This document shows, one piece after another, positions 34,263 to 41,833 of a stretch of DNA of 64,000 bases. A model generated the notes under the pieces. The model was not told where the DNA came from and searched no databases. It saw only the letters and a program-made list of their open reading frames with translations. The position numbers were made by a program, and so were the translations under genes. Source of the DNA: Fictibacillus phosphorivorans (GTDB lineage Bacteria > Bacillota > Bacilli > Bacillales > Fictibacillaceae); contig NZ_VDZU01000001.1 of NCBI RefSeq assembly GCF_007673525.1, positions 1,054,001-1,118,000 of the forward strand, read 5' to 3'. Each line of letters begins with the position of its first letter. The stretch's first letter is position 1.

Positions 34263-35903
34263 TTGTATTTAATTCGAAAAATGAGATCACAGTTTAATAG
34301 TTGGGCTTTGCTTAGTGTGATTTTTTCTGTTTTGATCCTTTTACCGGCTTTGCTCATCATGGTTCAGTTATTCGCTGAGAGTAATGAGAATTGGGAACAC
34401 ATTAAAGAATATATGTTGAAAAACTATGTAGTAAATTCCGTGACACTCGTTAGTTTTACTGGACTTTTTACAGTGTTGATCGGGGTAAGTGCGGCGTGGC
34501 TAGTTTCTGCTTATAAAGTACCTATGCATCGGTTCTTTAAATGGGGTCTCATACTGCCTCTTGCGATTCCACCATACATTGGAGCCTATACGTACCATGG
34601 AATTTTAAATTATACCGGAGTCATTCAGACGACATTAAGGAACCAGTTTGGTATAAAAGTAGATCAGAAGTTTTTTGACATTATGAACATCCCAGGTGCT
34701 GTTTTCATTTTCACGATGTTTCTTTATCCGTATGTATATATCATTACAAGAAGTTTCTTAGAAAATCAGTCATCATCACTGATTGAGAATGCACGTTTGT
34801 TAGGAAAAGGATCGTTCATGACGTTTATACAAGTTGTGCTTCCTGTGTCACGTGCAGCGATCGTTGGTGGCGTTAGTCTTGTGATTCTTGAAGTCTTTAA
34901 CGATTACGGAGTAGTTAAATATTTTGGCATTCAAACCTTTAGTACAGCCATATTTCAAGCTTGGTTTGGAATGGGAGACATCTATTCGGCTATCAAGTTA
35001 GCGGGTACTCTGATGTTTATCGTAGTTTTGATTTTGATCCTAGAAAAAGTAATAAGGGGCAGGAAGCAGTATAGCTATTCCACTTCGAAAGTTCGCCCGT
35101 TACAACCTAAAGAACTTAAAGGCTGGAAAAAGTTCGCTGTGCTATCTTTTTTTATCTCTTTATTTGCTCTAGCTTTCGCCATTCCTTTTATACAGCTTTT
35201 ACAATGGGTGTATATGACTTATGACGTGATCTTAAGTGCTGCATTCGCTGATTTGATTTGGAATTCAGTCTTTGTTGCTGCTATAGGTTCAGTTCTTATT
35301 ATTATCGTCGCCTTAATCATCGCCAACTTTAGCCGTCTTTCGAAGGGCTGGATCGGGAAGGTGTTTTCCAAAATTACAGTTTTAGGCTATTCGATTCCTG
35401 GAGCTGTTATTGCTATAGGCGTCCTTACATTATTCCTCTCACTAGATGAAAAAGTAATAACCTTGTATGAATGGTTTGGACTAGAGCCAACCCTTGTACT
35501 AAGCCTCAGCATTAGTATGCTAATCTTTGCTTATGTTGTTCGCTTTCTTGCTGTTGGTTTTAACTCAATCGAATCAGGTTTTGATAAAGTAGGAACAGTT
35601 TTTACAGAAGCTTCAAGAACATTAGGAATGTCAGTAACAAAGACGTTTTTTAAAGTAGATATCAAAATGATCAAAGGTGCGATTGCTGGTGGTTTCATCC
35701 TTGTTTTTGTAGATATTTTAAAAGAGCTGCCTCTTACTCTGATCCTACAGCCTTTTAATTTTTATACGTTGGCTACAAAAACATTTCAATACGCAAGTGA
35801 TGAACGTATTCATGAAGCCGCTGTTTCATCAATGGTTATTATTTGTATAAGTGCACTTTCAATCTTCTTTTTACACAGAGTTTTAGAAAAGGAGCCAAAA
35901 TAA
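34263..35903 (+). CDS. Iron(III) ABC transporter permease (fused two-domain)
   Basis: The permease of about 546 residues has some twelve spans in two homologous halves, each with an EAA-type ATPase contact: ENARLLGKGSFMTFIQVVLP in the first and EASRTLGMSVTKTFFKVDI in the second. This duplicated layout is that of FbpB/FutB. TTG 34263 sits six bases after AAAGAAGGTG; GTG 34254 overlaps that site. Its TAA overlaps the ATPase ATG (TAATG), so production of the two is coupled. Confidence 0.88.
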   Translation: MYLIRKMRSQFNSWALLSVIFSVLILLPALLIMVQLFAESNENWEHIKEYMLKNYVVNSVTLVSFTGLFTVLIGVSAAWLVSAYKVPMHRFFKWGLILPLAIPPYIGAYTYHGILNYTGVIQTTLRNQFGIKVDQKFFDIMNIPGAVFIFTMFLYPYVYIITRSFLENQSSSLIENARLLGKGSFMTFIQVVLPVSRAAIVGGVSLVILEVFNDYGVVKYFGIQTFSTAIFQAWFGMGDIYSAIKLAGTLMFIVVLILILEKVIRGRKQYSYSTSKVRPLQPKELKGWKKFAVLSFFISLFALAFAIPFIQLLQWVYMTYDVILSAAFADLIWNSVFVAAIGSVLIIIVALIIANFSRLSKGWIGKVFSKITVLGYSIPGAVIAIGVLTLFLSLDEKVITLYEWFGLEPTLVLSLSISMLIFAYVVRFLAVGFNSIESGFDKVGTVFTEASRTLGMSVTKTFFKVDIKMIKGAIAGGFILVFVDILKELPLTLILQPFNFYTLATKTFQYASDERIHEAAVSSMVIICISALSIFFLHRVLEKEPK

Positions 35904-36616
35904 TGTTTGTTCAAATCAAAAACTTAACGTTTCATTACAAAAATTCGCAAAAACCTTTGTTTGAAAACCTATCTCTCAACTTTAAGCAGGGAGAAGTTTC
36001 AGTGATTTTAGGAGAAAGTGGGAGTGGGAAAAGTACGTTACTTCGTCTTATAGCAGGGCTAGAAGTGCCATCAAGAGGTTCGATCCTAATCGATCAGGCA
36101 GTCATGAACGATAACTTCCGTTTTGTTCAGCCGGAAAAACGTGGAGTTGGTCTAGTTTTTCAAGATTATGCTTTGTTCCCTCATATGACGGTTGAAAAGA
36201 ACATCAAATTTGGCTTAACAAAAATGAATCGTAAACAGAAACAAGCACGAATGGAAGAATTATTGGCTATTGTAGGTATGGAGGACTATGCGTCTCGATA
36301 TCCTTATGAATTGAGCGGCGGTCAGCAGCAGCGTGTAGCACTAGCAAGGGCTATGGCTCCAAACCCATCATTGATCATGTTTGACGAGCCTTTTAGCAAT
36401 CTGGATTCTAAGCTTCAATTACAGATTCGTGATGAGCTGCAGGAAATCCTTAAACGTACTGGAATCACTTCTATTTTTGTAACTCATGATGAAGAAGATG
36501 CTCGGTCAATAGGTGACCGAATCATACTGATGAATAATGGAAAGATACAAGATGAAGGGCTTCCTGAAATGGTGCTGCAGAAGAATAAAGAAAAGTTATC
36601 ACTAGCATACGTATAA
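35903..36616 (+). CDS. Iron(III) ABC transporter ATP-binding protein
   Basis: The 237-residue ATPase shows Walker A GESGSGKST, Q-loop GLVFQDYALFPH, signature LSGGQQQR, Walker B LIMFDEPFSNLD and switch His in FVTHDEEDA. It is shorter than FbpC proteins that carry a C-terminal regulatory domain. ATG 35903 overlaps the permease stop and follows AAAAGGAG; the longer frame upstream is only permease sequence. It completes a Fur-regulated ferric importer and ends at a palindromic terminator. Confidence 0.9.
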   Translation: MFVQIKNLTFHYKNSQKPLFENLSLNFKQGEVSVILGESGSGKSTLLRLIAGLEVPSRGSILIDQAVMNDNFRFVQPEKRGVGLVFQDYALFPHMTVEKNIKFGLTKMNRKQKQARMEELLAIVGMEDYASRYPYELSGGQQQRVALARAMAPNPSLIMFDEPFSNLDSKLQLQIRDELQEILKRTGITSIFVTHDEEDARSIGDRIILMNNGKIQDEGLPEMVLQKNKEKLSLAYV

Positions 36617-36618
36617 AA

Positions 36619-36644
36619 AAAACCGGGATATCCCGGTTTTTATT
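36619..36644. terminator. Bidirectional intrinsic terminator
   Basis: A perfect 11-bp palindrome, AAAACCGGGAT with its complement (36619-36640), is flanked by A and T tracts between convergent genes. Confidence 0.88.
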
Positions 36645-36834
36645 TTTTGAATTGAGTATCTAATTTTCCGTTCATGTCGATTAAGAACCCAATTTCTCGT
36701 CCTAATAATTCACCTAGTTCTTTTGCTTTCTTTTCGCTTTCGTTCTTTATTTGTTCAATCGTAAGTTCACCTTTTAGTTTTGATGCTCCAACGATAATAC
36801 TTAATTCACCTTTTTCATAAAATACGATTTTCAT
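36640..36834 (-). CDS. Small charged protein, unknown function
   Basis: A 64-residue protein that begins with two short beta-like segments (KIVFYEKGELSIIVGAS) followed by a charged helix rich in Lys and Glu (IEQIKNESEKKAKELGELL). AGGGAGGTATTGTAA precedes the ATG. It stands alone, convergent with the iron operon and upstream-divergent from the c-di-AMP riboswitch. No recognised family. Confidence 0.6.
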   Translation of the reverse strand: MKIVFYEKGELSIIVGASKLKGELTIEQIKNESEKKAKELGELLGREIGFLIDMNGKLDTQFKK

Positions 36835-36970
36835 TTACAATACCTCCCTGAAAAATAGAACCTTATACATAATTCGTTTTTTCTCACATGATTATGGGGT
36901 AGAAGTGAGAATATGGAAAAACATTCATCATGAAACAATTAATTGGAATAAATAAGCATAGCTCGTATTC

Positions 36971-37000
36971 TTGACAAAAATTTATGTATATTGATAAAAT
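36971..37000 (+). promoter_or_regulatory. Sigma-A promoter of the c-di-AMP riboswitch transcript
   Basis: TTGACA (36971-36976) with TAAAAT (36995-37000) at an 18-base spacer, directly before the riboswitch aptamer. Confidence 0.65.
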
Positions 37001-37018
37001 TAGAGCATATTATATATG

Positions 37019-37180
37019 ATTCGCTGAATTTGGATGTTCTATTCGATAGAATATTCTGAAGCGGGGGAACCACGATATGGCTTTAAAAGCCTCGGGATGA
37101 ATTTGTGCATGCACAAAAGGGACAACTCTCAATTTCCTAATCCGACAGCTAACCTCGTAAGCGTTTTTGGAGAGAGAACT
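37019..37180 (+). promoter_or_regulatory. ydaO/yuaA-type c-di-AMP riboswitch aptamer
   Basis: The conserved blocks occur in order: TTCGCTGAAT at the 5' side, AGCGGGGGAACC, GGGATGAAT, AGGGACAACTCTC, and AATCCGACAGCTAACC followed by TCGTAAGCG. These match the ydaO-yuaA RNA, which binds c-di-AMP and turns expression off. A terminator hairpin follows at 37217. The reading frame seen across it is not a gene. Confidence 0.92.
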
Positions 37181-37216
37181 CTATACATGGGCTCAGTCTA
37201 TGTGTTGCGGTGTATT

Positions 37217-37252
37217 CCCACGGAAAATCCTCTCTATTTTCGGTGGGTTTTT
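37217..37252 (+). terminator. Riboswitch-controlled terminator
   Basis: CCCACGGAAAAT (37217-37228) pairs with ATTTTCGGTGGG (37236-37247) with one G-G mismatch, followed by five T. It is the expected expression platform of the c-di-AMP riboswitch. Confidence 0.8.
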
Positions 37253-37346
37253 ATATGCAACAAATAGGGCATGTATTAGTATAAATTTCTTCAGAGCTTC
37301 TGCACACAAAATAGTGAGAAAATTTTAACAAAGGGGGTACTTTATT

Positions 37347-38582
37347 ATGAAATTATCTACAAAAATTTTAATCGCTCTTGCACTTGGGGTTGTTGCTGGT
37401 CTCATTCTTAACCTAGCCGTGCCTGATGCTTTCTCAACACTGGACAAATATGTTTTAAAGCCAGTAGGGACATTATTCTTAAACCTTATTAAAATGTTAG
37501 TTGTTCCGATTGTCTTCTTCTCAATCGTACTTGGAACTGCAGGACTAGGTGATCCGAAGAAACTTGGAAGAGTGGGTGCCAAAACAGTTGGTTATTTCTT
37601 AGGAACTACAACAATTGCTATTATTATTGCTATGGCCTTAGCACTTGTCTTTAAACCAGGTGTAGGTGACTTTGAAACAGAAGGTGCCAAGTTTGAGCAA
37701 CAAGAAGCGCCAGCAGTAACAGATACGTTACTAAACATCATTCCTACTAATCCGATACAAGCGATGACTGAAGGAAATATGCTTCAAATTATTGCATTCT
37801 CCGTGTTTGTAGGATTTGCTCTAACGATGTTGGGGAGCAAAACAAAAGGTGTTATGGATCTAATTGAACAAGGTAACGACATTATGATGTATCTTGTAAA
37901 CGTGATTATGAAATTCGCTCCTTATGGTGCATTTGCATTGATTGCTTCAGCAGTTGGAAGCCAAGGCATGGATGCGATCAAAGCGATGGGCTTATACATG
38001 AGCGTAGTTATCTTAGCGTTATTCCTTCACTCTGTTGTCGCGTATGGGGGTTCAATTGCTCTATTCGCAAAGAAGAGCCCGATCTGGTTCTTTAAAGGTT
38101 TTGCGCCAGCAATGTCAGTAGCATTCAGTACGTCAAGTTCGAATGCAACACTTCCAATCTCAATGAAAACAGCTCAAGAAAATCTGGGTGTTCGAAAATC
38201 AATCAGTGGTTTTGTTCAACCGCTCGGTGCAACGATTAACATGGATGGAACAGCCATCATGCAAGGTGTTGCGACGATTTTTATCGCACAAGTATATGAT
38301 GTGAACTTGGGTATTACGGAAATGCTTACGGTTATTCTAACGGCTGTTCTAGCTAGTATCGGTACAGCTGGTGTTCCTGGTGTTGGATTGATCATGTTAG
38401 CGATGGTATTGAACTCTGTAGGATTACCAGTCGAAGGTATTGCTTTAATCCTAGGTGTTGATAGACTTCTTGATATGCTAAGAACAGCTGTTAACATCAC
38501 AGGTGACGCTGCTTGCGCGGTAATCGTTGATAAAGGTGAAGACAAACACCTTGGAACTCGTGAACAAGAGGTAAGTGCATAA
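37347..38582 (+). CDS. Glutamate/dicarboxylate:cation symporter (DAACS family)
   Basis: The 411-residue protein has the family hallmarks: serine-rich hairpin FSTSSSNATLPISM, TM7 motif NMDGTAIMQG and TM8 motif NITGDAACAVIVDKG, along with eight spans and two re-entrant loops. It should import glutamate, aspartate or C4-dicarboxylates with H+ or Na+ (GltP/GltT/DctP type; exact substrate unresolved). AAAGGGGG precedes the ATG. The c-di-AMP riboswitch and terminator in its leader mean that high c-di-AMP should shut it off, coupling osmolyte or anion uptake to potassium-related signalling. Confidence 0.9.
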   Translation: MKLSTKILIALALGVVAGLILNLAVPDAFSTLDKYVLKPVGTLFLNLIKMLVVPIVFFSIVLGTAGLGDPKKLGRVGAKTVGYFLGTTTIAIIIAMALALVFKPGVGDFETEGAKFEQQEAPAVTDTLLNIIPTNPIQAMTEGNMLQIIAFSVFVGFALTMLGSKTKGVMDLIEQGNDIMMYLVNVIMKFAPYGAFALIASAVGSQGMDAIKAMGLYMSVVILALFLHSVVAYGGSIALFAKKSPIWFFKGFAPAMSVAFSTSSSNATLPISMKTAQENLGVRKSISGFVQPLGATINMDGTAIMQGVATIFIAQVYDVNLGITEMLTVILTAVLASIGTAGVPGVGLIMLAMVLNSVGLPVEGIALILGVDRLLDMLRTAVNITGDAACAVIVDKGEDKHLGTREQEVSA

Positions 38583-38594
38583 ACGAATGCTATA

Positions 38595-38633
38595 AAAGGT
38601 CATAGTGAATACAATCACTGTGGCCTTTTTTAT
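38595..38633 (+). terminator. Intrinsic terminator after the symporter gene
   Basis: AAAGGTCATAGTGA pairs with TCACTGTGGCCTTT (one G-U), followed by a T tract. Confidence 0.85.
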
Positions 38634-38738
38634 ATGCCGATTTCCCTAGTTTGCATATGTTGAGTAAATAAATGTAAGCACAGGTGCAAAATCATGGTAA
38701 AATAAGAAGATACATAATGAAATTTCGGAGTGATCTTC

Positions 38739-39428
38739 TTGGAAAAATGGCTAGAGATACTAACGCTTGCTGCAAAGGTCATATGGGTACAGATTCAAAC
38801 CGTGGTTAATCCTATCATCGAGTTAACAGAGAGCGCGATGACCTCTTTTTGGTTTGTCTTTTCACTTACGATCATTGCAGGATATGTATTACTGAAGCTT
38901 GTACAGAACGCAATGACCTTCTACCAAGCACATAATTTTATTCATAGAAGAATGAATAATGAACCTGCTAATGATATTGAATTCACCTTGTTTATGAAAT
39001 CACTTTGGAAGAATGATCGATCTAAAGGTTTATTGGCGAATGCGAAATCAGCTAAGAGCAGATACCTTCAATTTAATGCTCAAGAACGTTTATTATTACA
39101 AAACTACTTGCAGCAACGGCACCGATTCTTACGTACCAACCAGCCTTTGTTCATCTTAAGCGCTGTTATAATAGGATTGCTCTCAAGTATTTCAGTGAAT
39201 GTGCTGCCGGTTGAGTCAGCTTCACTAACTGCGGAAAATGTATTGAAAACAGCCCTTTTCATTCTTTCTTGGCTGCTAATCATGCAAACTAAATACGTTT
39301 CTATGAAAAAACAAACGTACCATCACCTCGTGTGGATGCAAGAAACCAATCGGACTTCAAAGGTTGATTACATGCAGGAAGATGAAGCTGCAGTTTCGAC
39401 TAACAAAGAAAACAACCCTGCGTATTAA
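38739..39428 (+). CDS. Membrane protein of unknown function
   Basis: The protein of about 229 residues has a span at about 38-58 (FWFVFSLTIIAGYVLLKL), a central basic, Gln-rich cytoplasmic part (FNAQERLLLQNYLQQRHRF), two more spans at about 137-155 and 170-186, and an acidic tail. TTG 38739 is eight bases after GGAG; GTG 38730 overlaps it. Its last four bases overlap the 3' end of the convergent glycosylase gene. I do not recognise the family. Confidence 0.65.
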   Translation: MEKWLEILTLAAKVIWVQIQTVVNPIIELTESAMTSFWFVFSLTIIAGYVLLKLVQNAMTFYQAHNFIHRRMNNEPANDIEFTLFMKSLWKNDRSKGLLANAKSAKSRYLQFNAQERLLLQNYLQQRHRFLRTNQPLFILSAVIIGLLSSISVNVLPVESASLTAENVLKTALFILSWLLIMQTKYVSMKKQTYHHLVWMQETNRTSKVDYMQEDEAAVSTNKENNPAY

Positions 39429-40000
39429 CGAGATACGTAAGGGTTGTTTTTTATCCAGAACCGATAAGGATAATGAACCGCTTCCGCGGCGTATTGTATT
39501 CCTATACGGGGACCCGAGCTAATTTCATTCGGTCCGAATCGCATTCCTTCTTCAATTCTTATATTTTCTTCATTCATTTTCTTGCCATTATCACTTAATG
39601 TGAATCCCATCGCTTTACTCAGTTTGCCAGGACCATTTGTAAGCTGAATCTCAGTTTTCGCTCTTACTCTTCTTTCTTTCATTTCTTCTATTCCTTCAAT
39701 TGGTTGAAGAGCTCTAATGAGAATAGCTTCTGGTTTATTAACAGGGCCTGAAACGATATTAAAGCAAACATGCATCCCATAAATAAAATAGGTATAAATT
39801 GTACCTGCTTCATCGTACATCACTTCTGTTCTAGCCGTTCTTCGGTTGTTAAAAGAATGAGCTGCTCGATCTTCAGGTCCTAGATAGGCTTCTGTCTCCA
39901 CGATATATCCAGATGTTGTTCCTTTATCATCGACATGAATCAATTTCATACCTAGAATTTCTTTTGCTAGATCAAGTGTAGGTAATTCCCATAAATTCAT
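39425..40000 (-). CDS. DNA-3-methyladenine glycosylase (AAG/MPG type)
   Basis: The 191-residue protein matches the mammalian-type alkyladenine glycosylase family: LAKEILGMKLI, IVETEAYLGPEDRAAHSFNNRRTART (catalytic Glu), GTIYTYFIYGMHVCFNIVSG, AILIRALQPIEG and LTNGPGKLSKAMG. It excises alkylated or deaminated purines during base excision repair. Length is normal for the bacterial form (YxlJ in B. subtilis). The 3' end overlaps the convergent membrane protein gene by four bases. GGGAGATG precedes the ATG. Confidence 0.92.
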   Translation of the reverse strand: MNLWELPTLDLAKEILGMKLIHVDDKGTTSGYIVETEAYLGPEDRAAHSFNNRRTARTEVMYDEAGTIYTYFIYGMHVCFNIVSGPVNKPEAILIRALQPIEGIEEMKERRVRAKTEIQLTNGPGKLSKAMGFTLSDNGKKMNEENIRIEEGMRFGPNEISSGPRIGIQYAAEAVHYPYRFWIKNNPYVSR

Positions 40001-40168
40001 TTTTCATCTCCCTTATGATGTATGACATCTTTATTTTATATGTACAATAACAACAGGCTTGTGTAAAATTATGTTTCCTTTTGTCGAAGTTTTACAAACC
40101 CTAAAAAAGAGGAAATTGCAGAAGGAAAAAGAATTTTTTATAAAGCAGATGAATAGGAGGCGTTTGAT

Positions 40169-40333
40169 ATGGACGGTTGGGTGAATGAAACAGGAATTTA
40201 TGAAAATCTCTCCAAACGACGCTGGGAGTACTGGGAAGTTAGTCAACATGGAATAAAAACCATGGTTTCCTGGCTATGCTGGAATGCCCCTAATTCGGTT
40301 TATGAACAATGGAGTAAATCTGTCTTACACTAG
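40169..40333 (+). CDS. Trp-rich 54-residue peptide, unknown function
   Basis: A short gene with a strong ribosome site (TAGGAGGCGTTTG before ATG 40169) encodes MDGWVNETGIYENLSKRRWE and on, with six tryptophans in 54 residues (around residues 4, 19, 22, 35, 38 and 49). No signal or membrane span. A terminator follows 15 bases later, which supports a real transcript. It was found by reading the frame by hand. No family recognised. Confidence 0.55.
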   Translation: MDGWVNETGIYENLSKRRWEYWEVSQHGIKTMVSWLCWNAPNSVYEQWSKSVLH

Positions 40334-40347
40334 AACAAATTTTGTTG

Positions 40348-40380
40348 AAAGTTCCTTTACTTTTTAAAGGAACTTTTTTG
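40348..40380 (+). terminator. Intrinsic terminator after the Trp-rich peptide gene
   Basis: AAAGTTCCTTTA (40348-40359) pairs with TAAAGGAACTTT (40365-40376), then T. Confidence 0.88.
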
Positions 40381-40458
40381 TTTACTCACAAGCTTGAATC
40401 TTCTTTTATGTGGATAGAATATATAACAATAATAGCCACAAAAAGGAGCAGATTTTAT

Positions 40459-40647
40459 ATGGATTCACATAAAGGACAACTGCGAAGAGCGGTTGAAGGA
40501 CGTAAACAACGACTCATTCAACATCTTATCCATAAAGGTTTGTATGGGTATGAAGATCATAGATATCTAACTGATTTTACATTAAGTGAACTAGAGTTAG
40601 AGTGGAAGAATGCTCAGTTTATCGACCAAGAGAATCACATAAGTTAA
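40459..40647 (+). CDS. FbpA-family (Fur-regulated basic protein) small protein
   Basis: The 62-residue protein fits the short FbpA family: LRRAVEGRKQRLIQHLIHKG, then Tyr, then LTDFTLSELELEW, parallel to the family pattern LRKAxxxKxxxLINxLLxxGVYK...LYELTLSELExxY. In B. subtilis FbpA is one of the small helpers of the FsrA iron-sparing response. AAAAGGAG precedes ATG 40459, and the longer frame upstream has no support. No Fur box is visible nearby, which is odd for the family. Confidence 0.7.
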   Translation: MDSHKGQLRRAVEGRKQRLIQHLIHKGLYGYEDHRYLTDFTLSELELEWKNAQFIDQENHIS

Positions 40648-40770
40648 ATTTTTAAAATAGTAAAAAAATAATAAGTCCTCTTAACTATTTTCTGATATAA
40701 TATACCTATAAAATAGGGAAAATGTCTTATGTAGTTATTTTGTATTGCAATCGTTAAGACAAACTGCCAT

Positions 40771-40864
40771 AAATCGTTTGATAAAGGCAAACTCATTGAA
40801 AAGTGAGGACGCAAAGCTATAGGGGCTTCATTTAATATATGCCAGCCAGCTACCTTACGAAATT
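40771..40864 (+). promoter_or_regulatory. c-di-GMP-I (GEMM) riboswitch
   Basis: AAAGGCAAAC, a GAAA-capped hairpin CTCATTGAAAAGTGAG, GGACGCAAAGC, and the late GCCAGCCAGCTACC are the signature blocks of the GEMM-I aptamer; AAATCGT (40771-40777) can pair with ACGAAATT (40857-40864) as the closing stem. Downstream TATCC (40865-40869) can pair with GGATA in the ribosome site of the next gene, so control may act on translation. Confidence 0.87.
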
Positions 40865-40901
40865 ATCCTTCGGTTTATGAAATGATGTAGGGGGGATATC
40901 A

Positions 40902-41090
40902 TTGGAACAGCACTTATTATTTTTTTCATGGTCAGCGATTGGATTTTATTTTGCAACGATTTTTTTTATTGCGCTTTTACTATTTTTTACTGGAAACAAA
41001 CTTAAGAAAAAAGATAACAGAATCATAGATGTTTTTACTAATATTCTAATCATATTAGGTGCGATTGCCTGGGTGTTCATTACAAGTTGA
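40902..41090 (+). CDS. Two-span small membrane protein under c-di-GMP control
   Basis: The 62-residue protein has two membrane spans (about residues 10-30 and 43-60) joined by a basic loop GNKLKKKDNR. TTG 40902 follows a GGGGGG ribosome site that the riboswitch may mask. No family recognised. It is the only gene directly behind the c-di-GMP-I riboswitch, so its level should follow c-di-GMP; a role in envelope or surface behaviour is inferred from this alone. Confidence 0.7.
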   Translation: MEQHLLFFSWSAIGFYFATIFFIALLLFFTGNKLKKKDNRIIDVFTNILIILGAIAWVFITS

Positions 41091-41182
41091 ATGCTGAATT
41101 TGAAAATTTCCAAATTTTTAGTAAGGATAAACACTGAAACCCCACGTTATAATGAATGCATACACGAGAGGGGGATTAACAA

Positions 41183-41371
41183 TTGTCTACTAATGTGAAA
41201 GCAAACCTTACAGATGAAGAGAAAGAATTGTTAATTGAAGCATTGTTGAGTCAAGGGTATGCTTATGAAGTGGTTGATTCTGAGCTGAAGGATTTAGAAT
41301 ATGAGCTTAAGCCAGGTTATGAATCAAAAGTAAGAAGATTGAACGGACTTTTAAAAAAATTACATAATTAA
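41183..41371 (+). CDS. Small acidic protein, unknown function
   Basis: A 62-residue soluble protein, mostly helical and charged (ANLTDEEKELLIEALLSQGY, then SKVRRLNGLLKKLHN at the end). TTG 41183 follows GAGAGGGGG. TATAAT at 41148 may be its -10 box, though no good -35 is seen. A terminator follows directly. No recognised family. Confidence 0.6.
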   Translation: MSTNVKANLTDEEKELLIEALLSQGYAYEVVDSELKDLEYELKPGYESKVRRLNGLLKKLHN

Positions 41372-41379
41372 AAAATAAA

Positions 41380-41413
41380 GCAAAAGGCTCTCTTAGAGTC
41401 TTTTGCTTCTTTT
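41380..41413 (+). terminator. Intrinsic terminator after the small acidic gene
   Basis: GCAAAAGGCTCT (41380-41391) pairs with AGAGTCTTTTGC (41395-41406, one G-U), then TTCTTTT. Confidence 0.82.
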
Positions 41414-41422
41414 AGTTAAGTA

Positions 41423-41635
41423 TCATGTATCTAGTAAGCCTTTTCTTCTAGCTTCCATGCGCCATTCCGCTTCTTTTACTAACCTTCTAGGTAACTTGCC
41501 TCTATTTTTTAAGAATGACCAATACGTTAGATATTGCTTTGGTCTCGAAACGGGTGAGACATTTCTTGCATACTCCCACCATGAAATTTCGTTTGCTTCT
41601 AAGCGTATTAGAAAAAGATCATCGCCTTTTACCAT
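41423..41635 (-). CDS. Small basic, Trp/Arg-rich protein, unknown function
   Basis: The 70-residue protein starts MVKGDDLFLIRLEANEISWW and is basic toward the end (LPRRLVKEAEWRMEARRKG). The minus-strand CAGGAGTGAGTTTT before ATG 41635 decides the start; the frame to 41668 has no ribosome site. Four Trp and many Arg suggest nucleic acid or membrane-surface binding, but this is a guess. No recognised family. Confidence 0.55.
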   Translation of the reverse strand: MVKGDDLFLIRLEANEISWWEYARNVSPVSRPKQYLTYWSFLKNRGKLPRRLVKEAEWRMEARRKGLLDT

Positions 41636-41833
41636 AAAACTCACTCCTGTCTTGCCTTTCATTACCAATAGTATTGACTCATTTCAATAAAATAACCGAA
41701 AAAAATCATGGCACTTTATTTTATGCAAACTGTTATATAACGCTTAGGACAAAAAGTAATTTTTTTATTTTGGCAGGAAATAAGGTATGAAGCTTGAATC
41801 TTTAAGTTACTAAAGGAAGGTTGTGCTTATGAA

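Noticed and set aside
37034-37267. 77-residue plus-strand reading frame
   Set aside because: It lies entirely within the c-di-AMP riboswitch aptamer and its terminator, has no ribosome site, and its codons coincide with conserved RNA elements.
40070-40183. Short basic frame before the Trp-rich peptide
   Set aside because: It has no ribosome site and overlaps the well-supported start at 40169.
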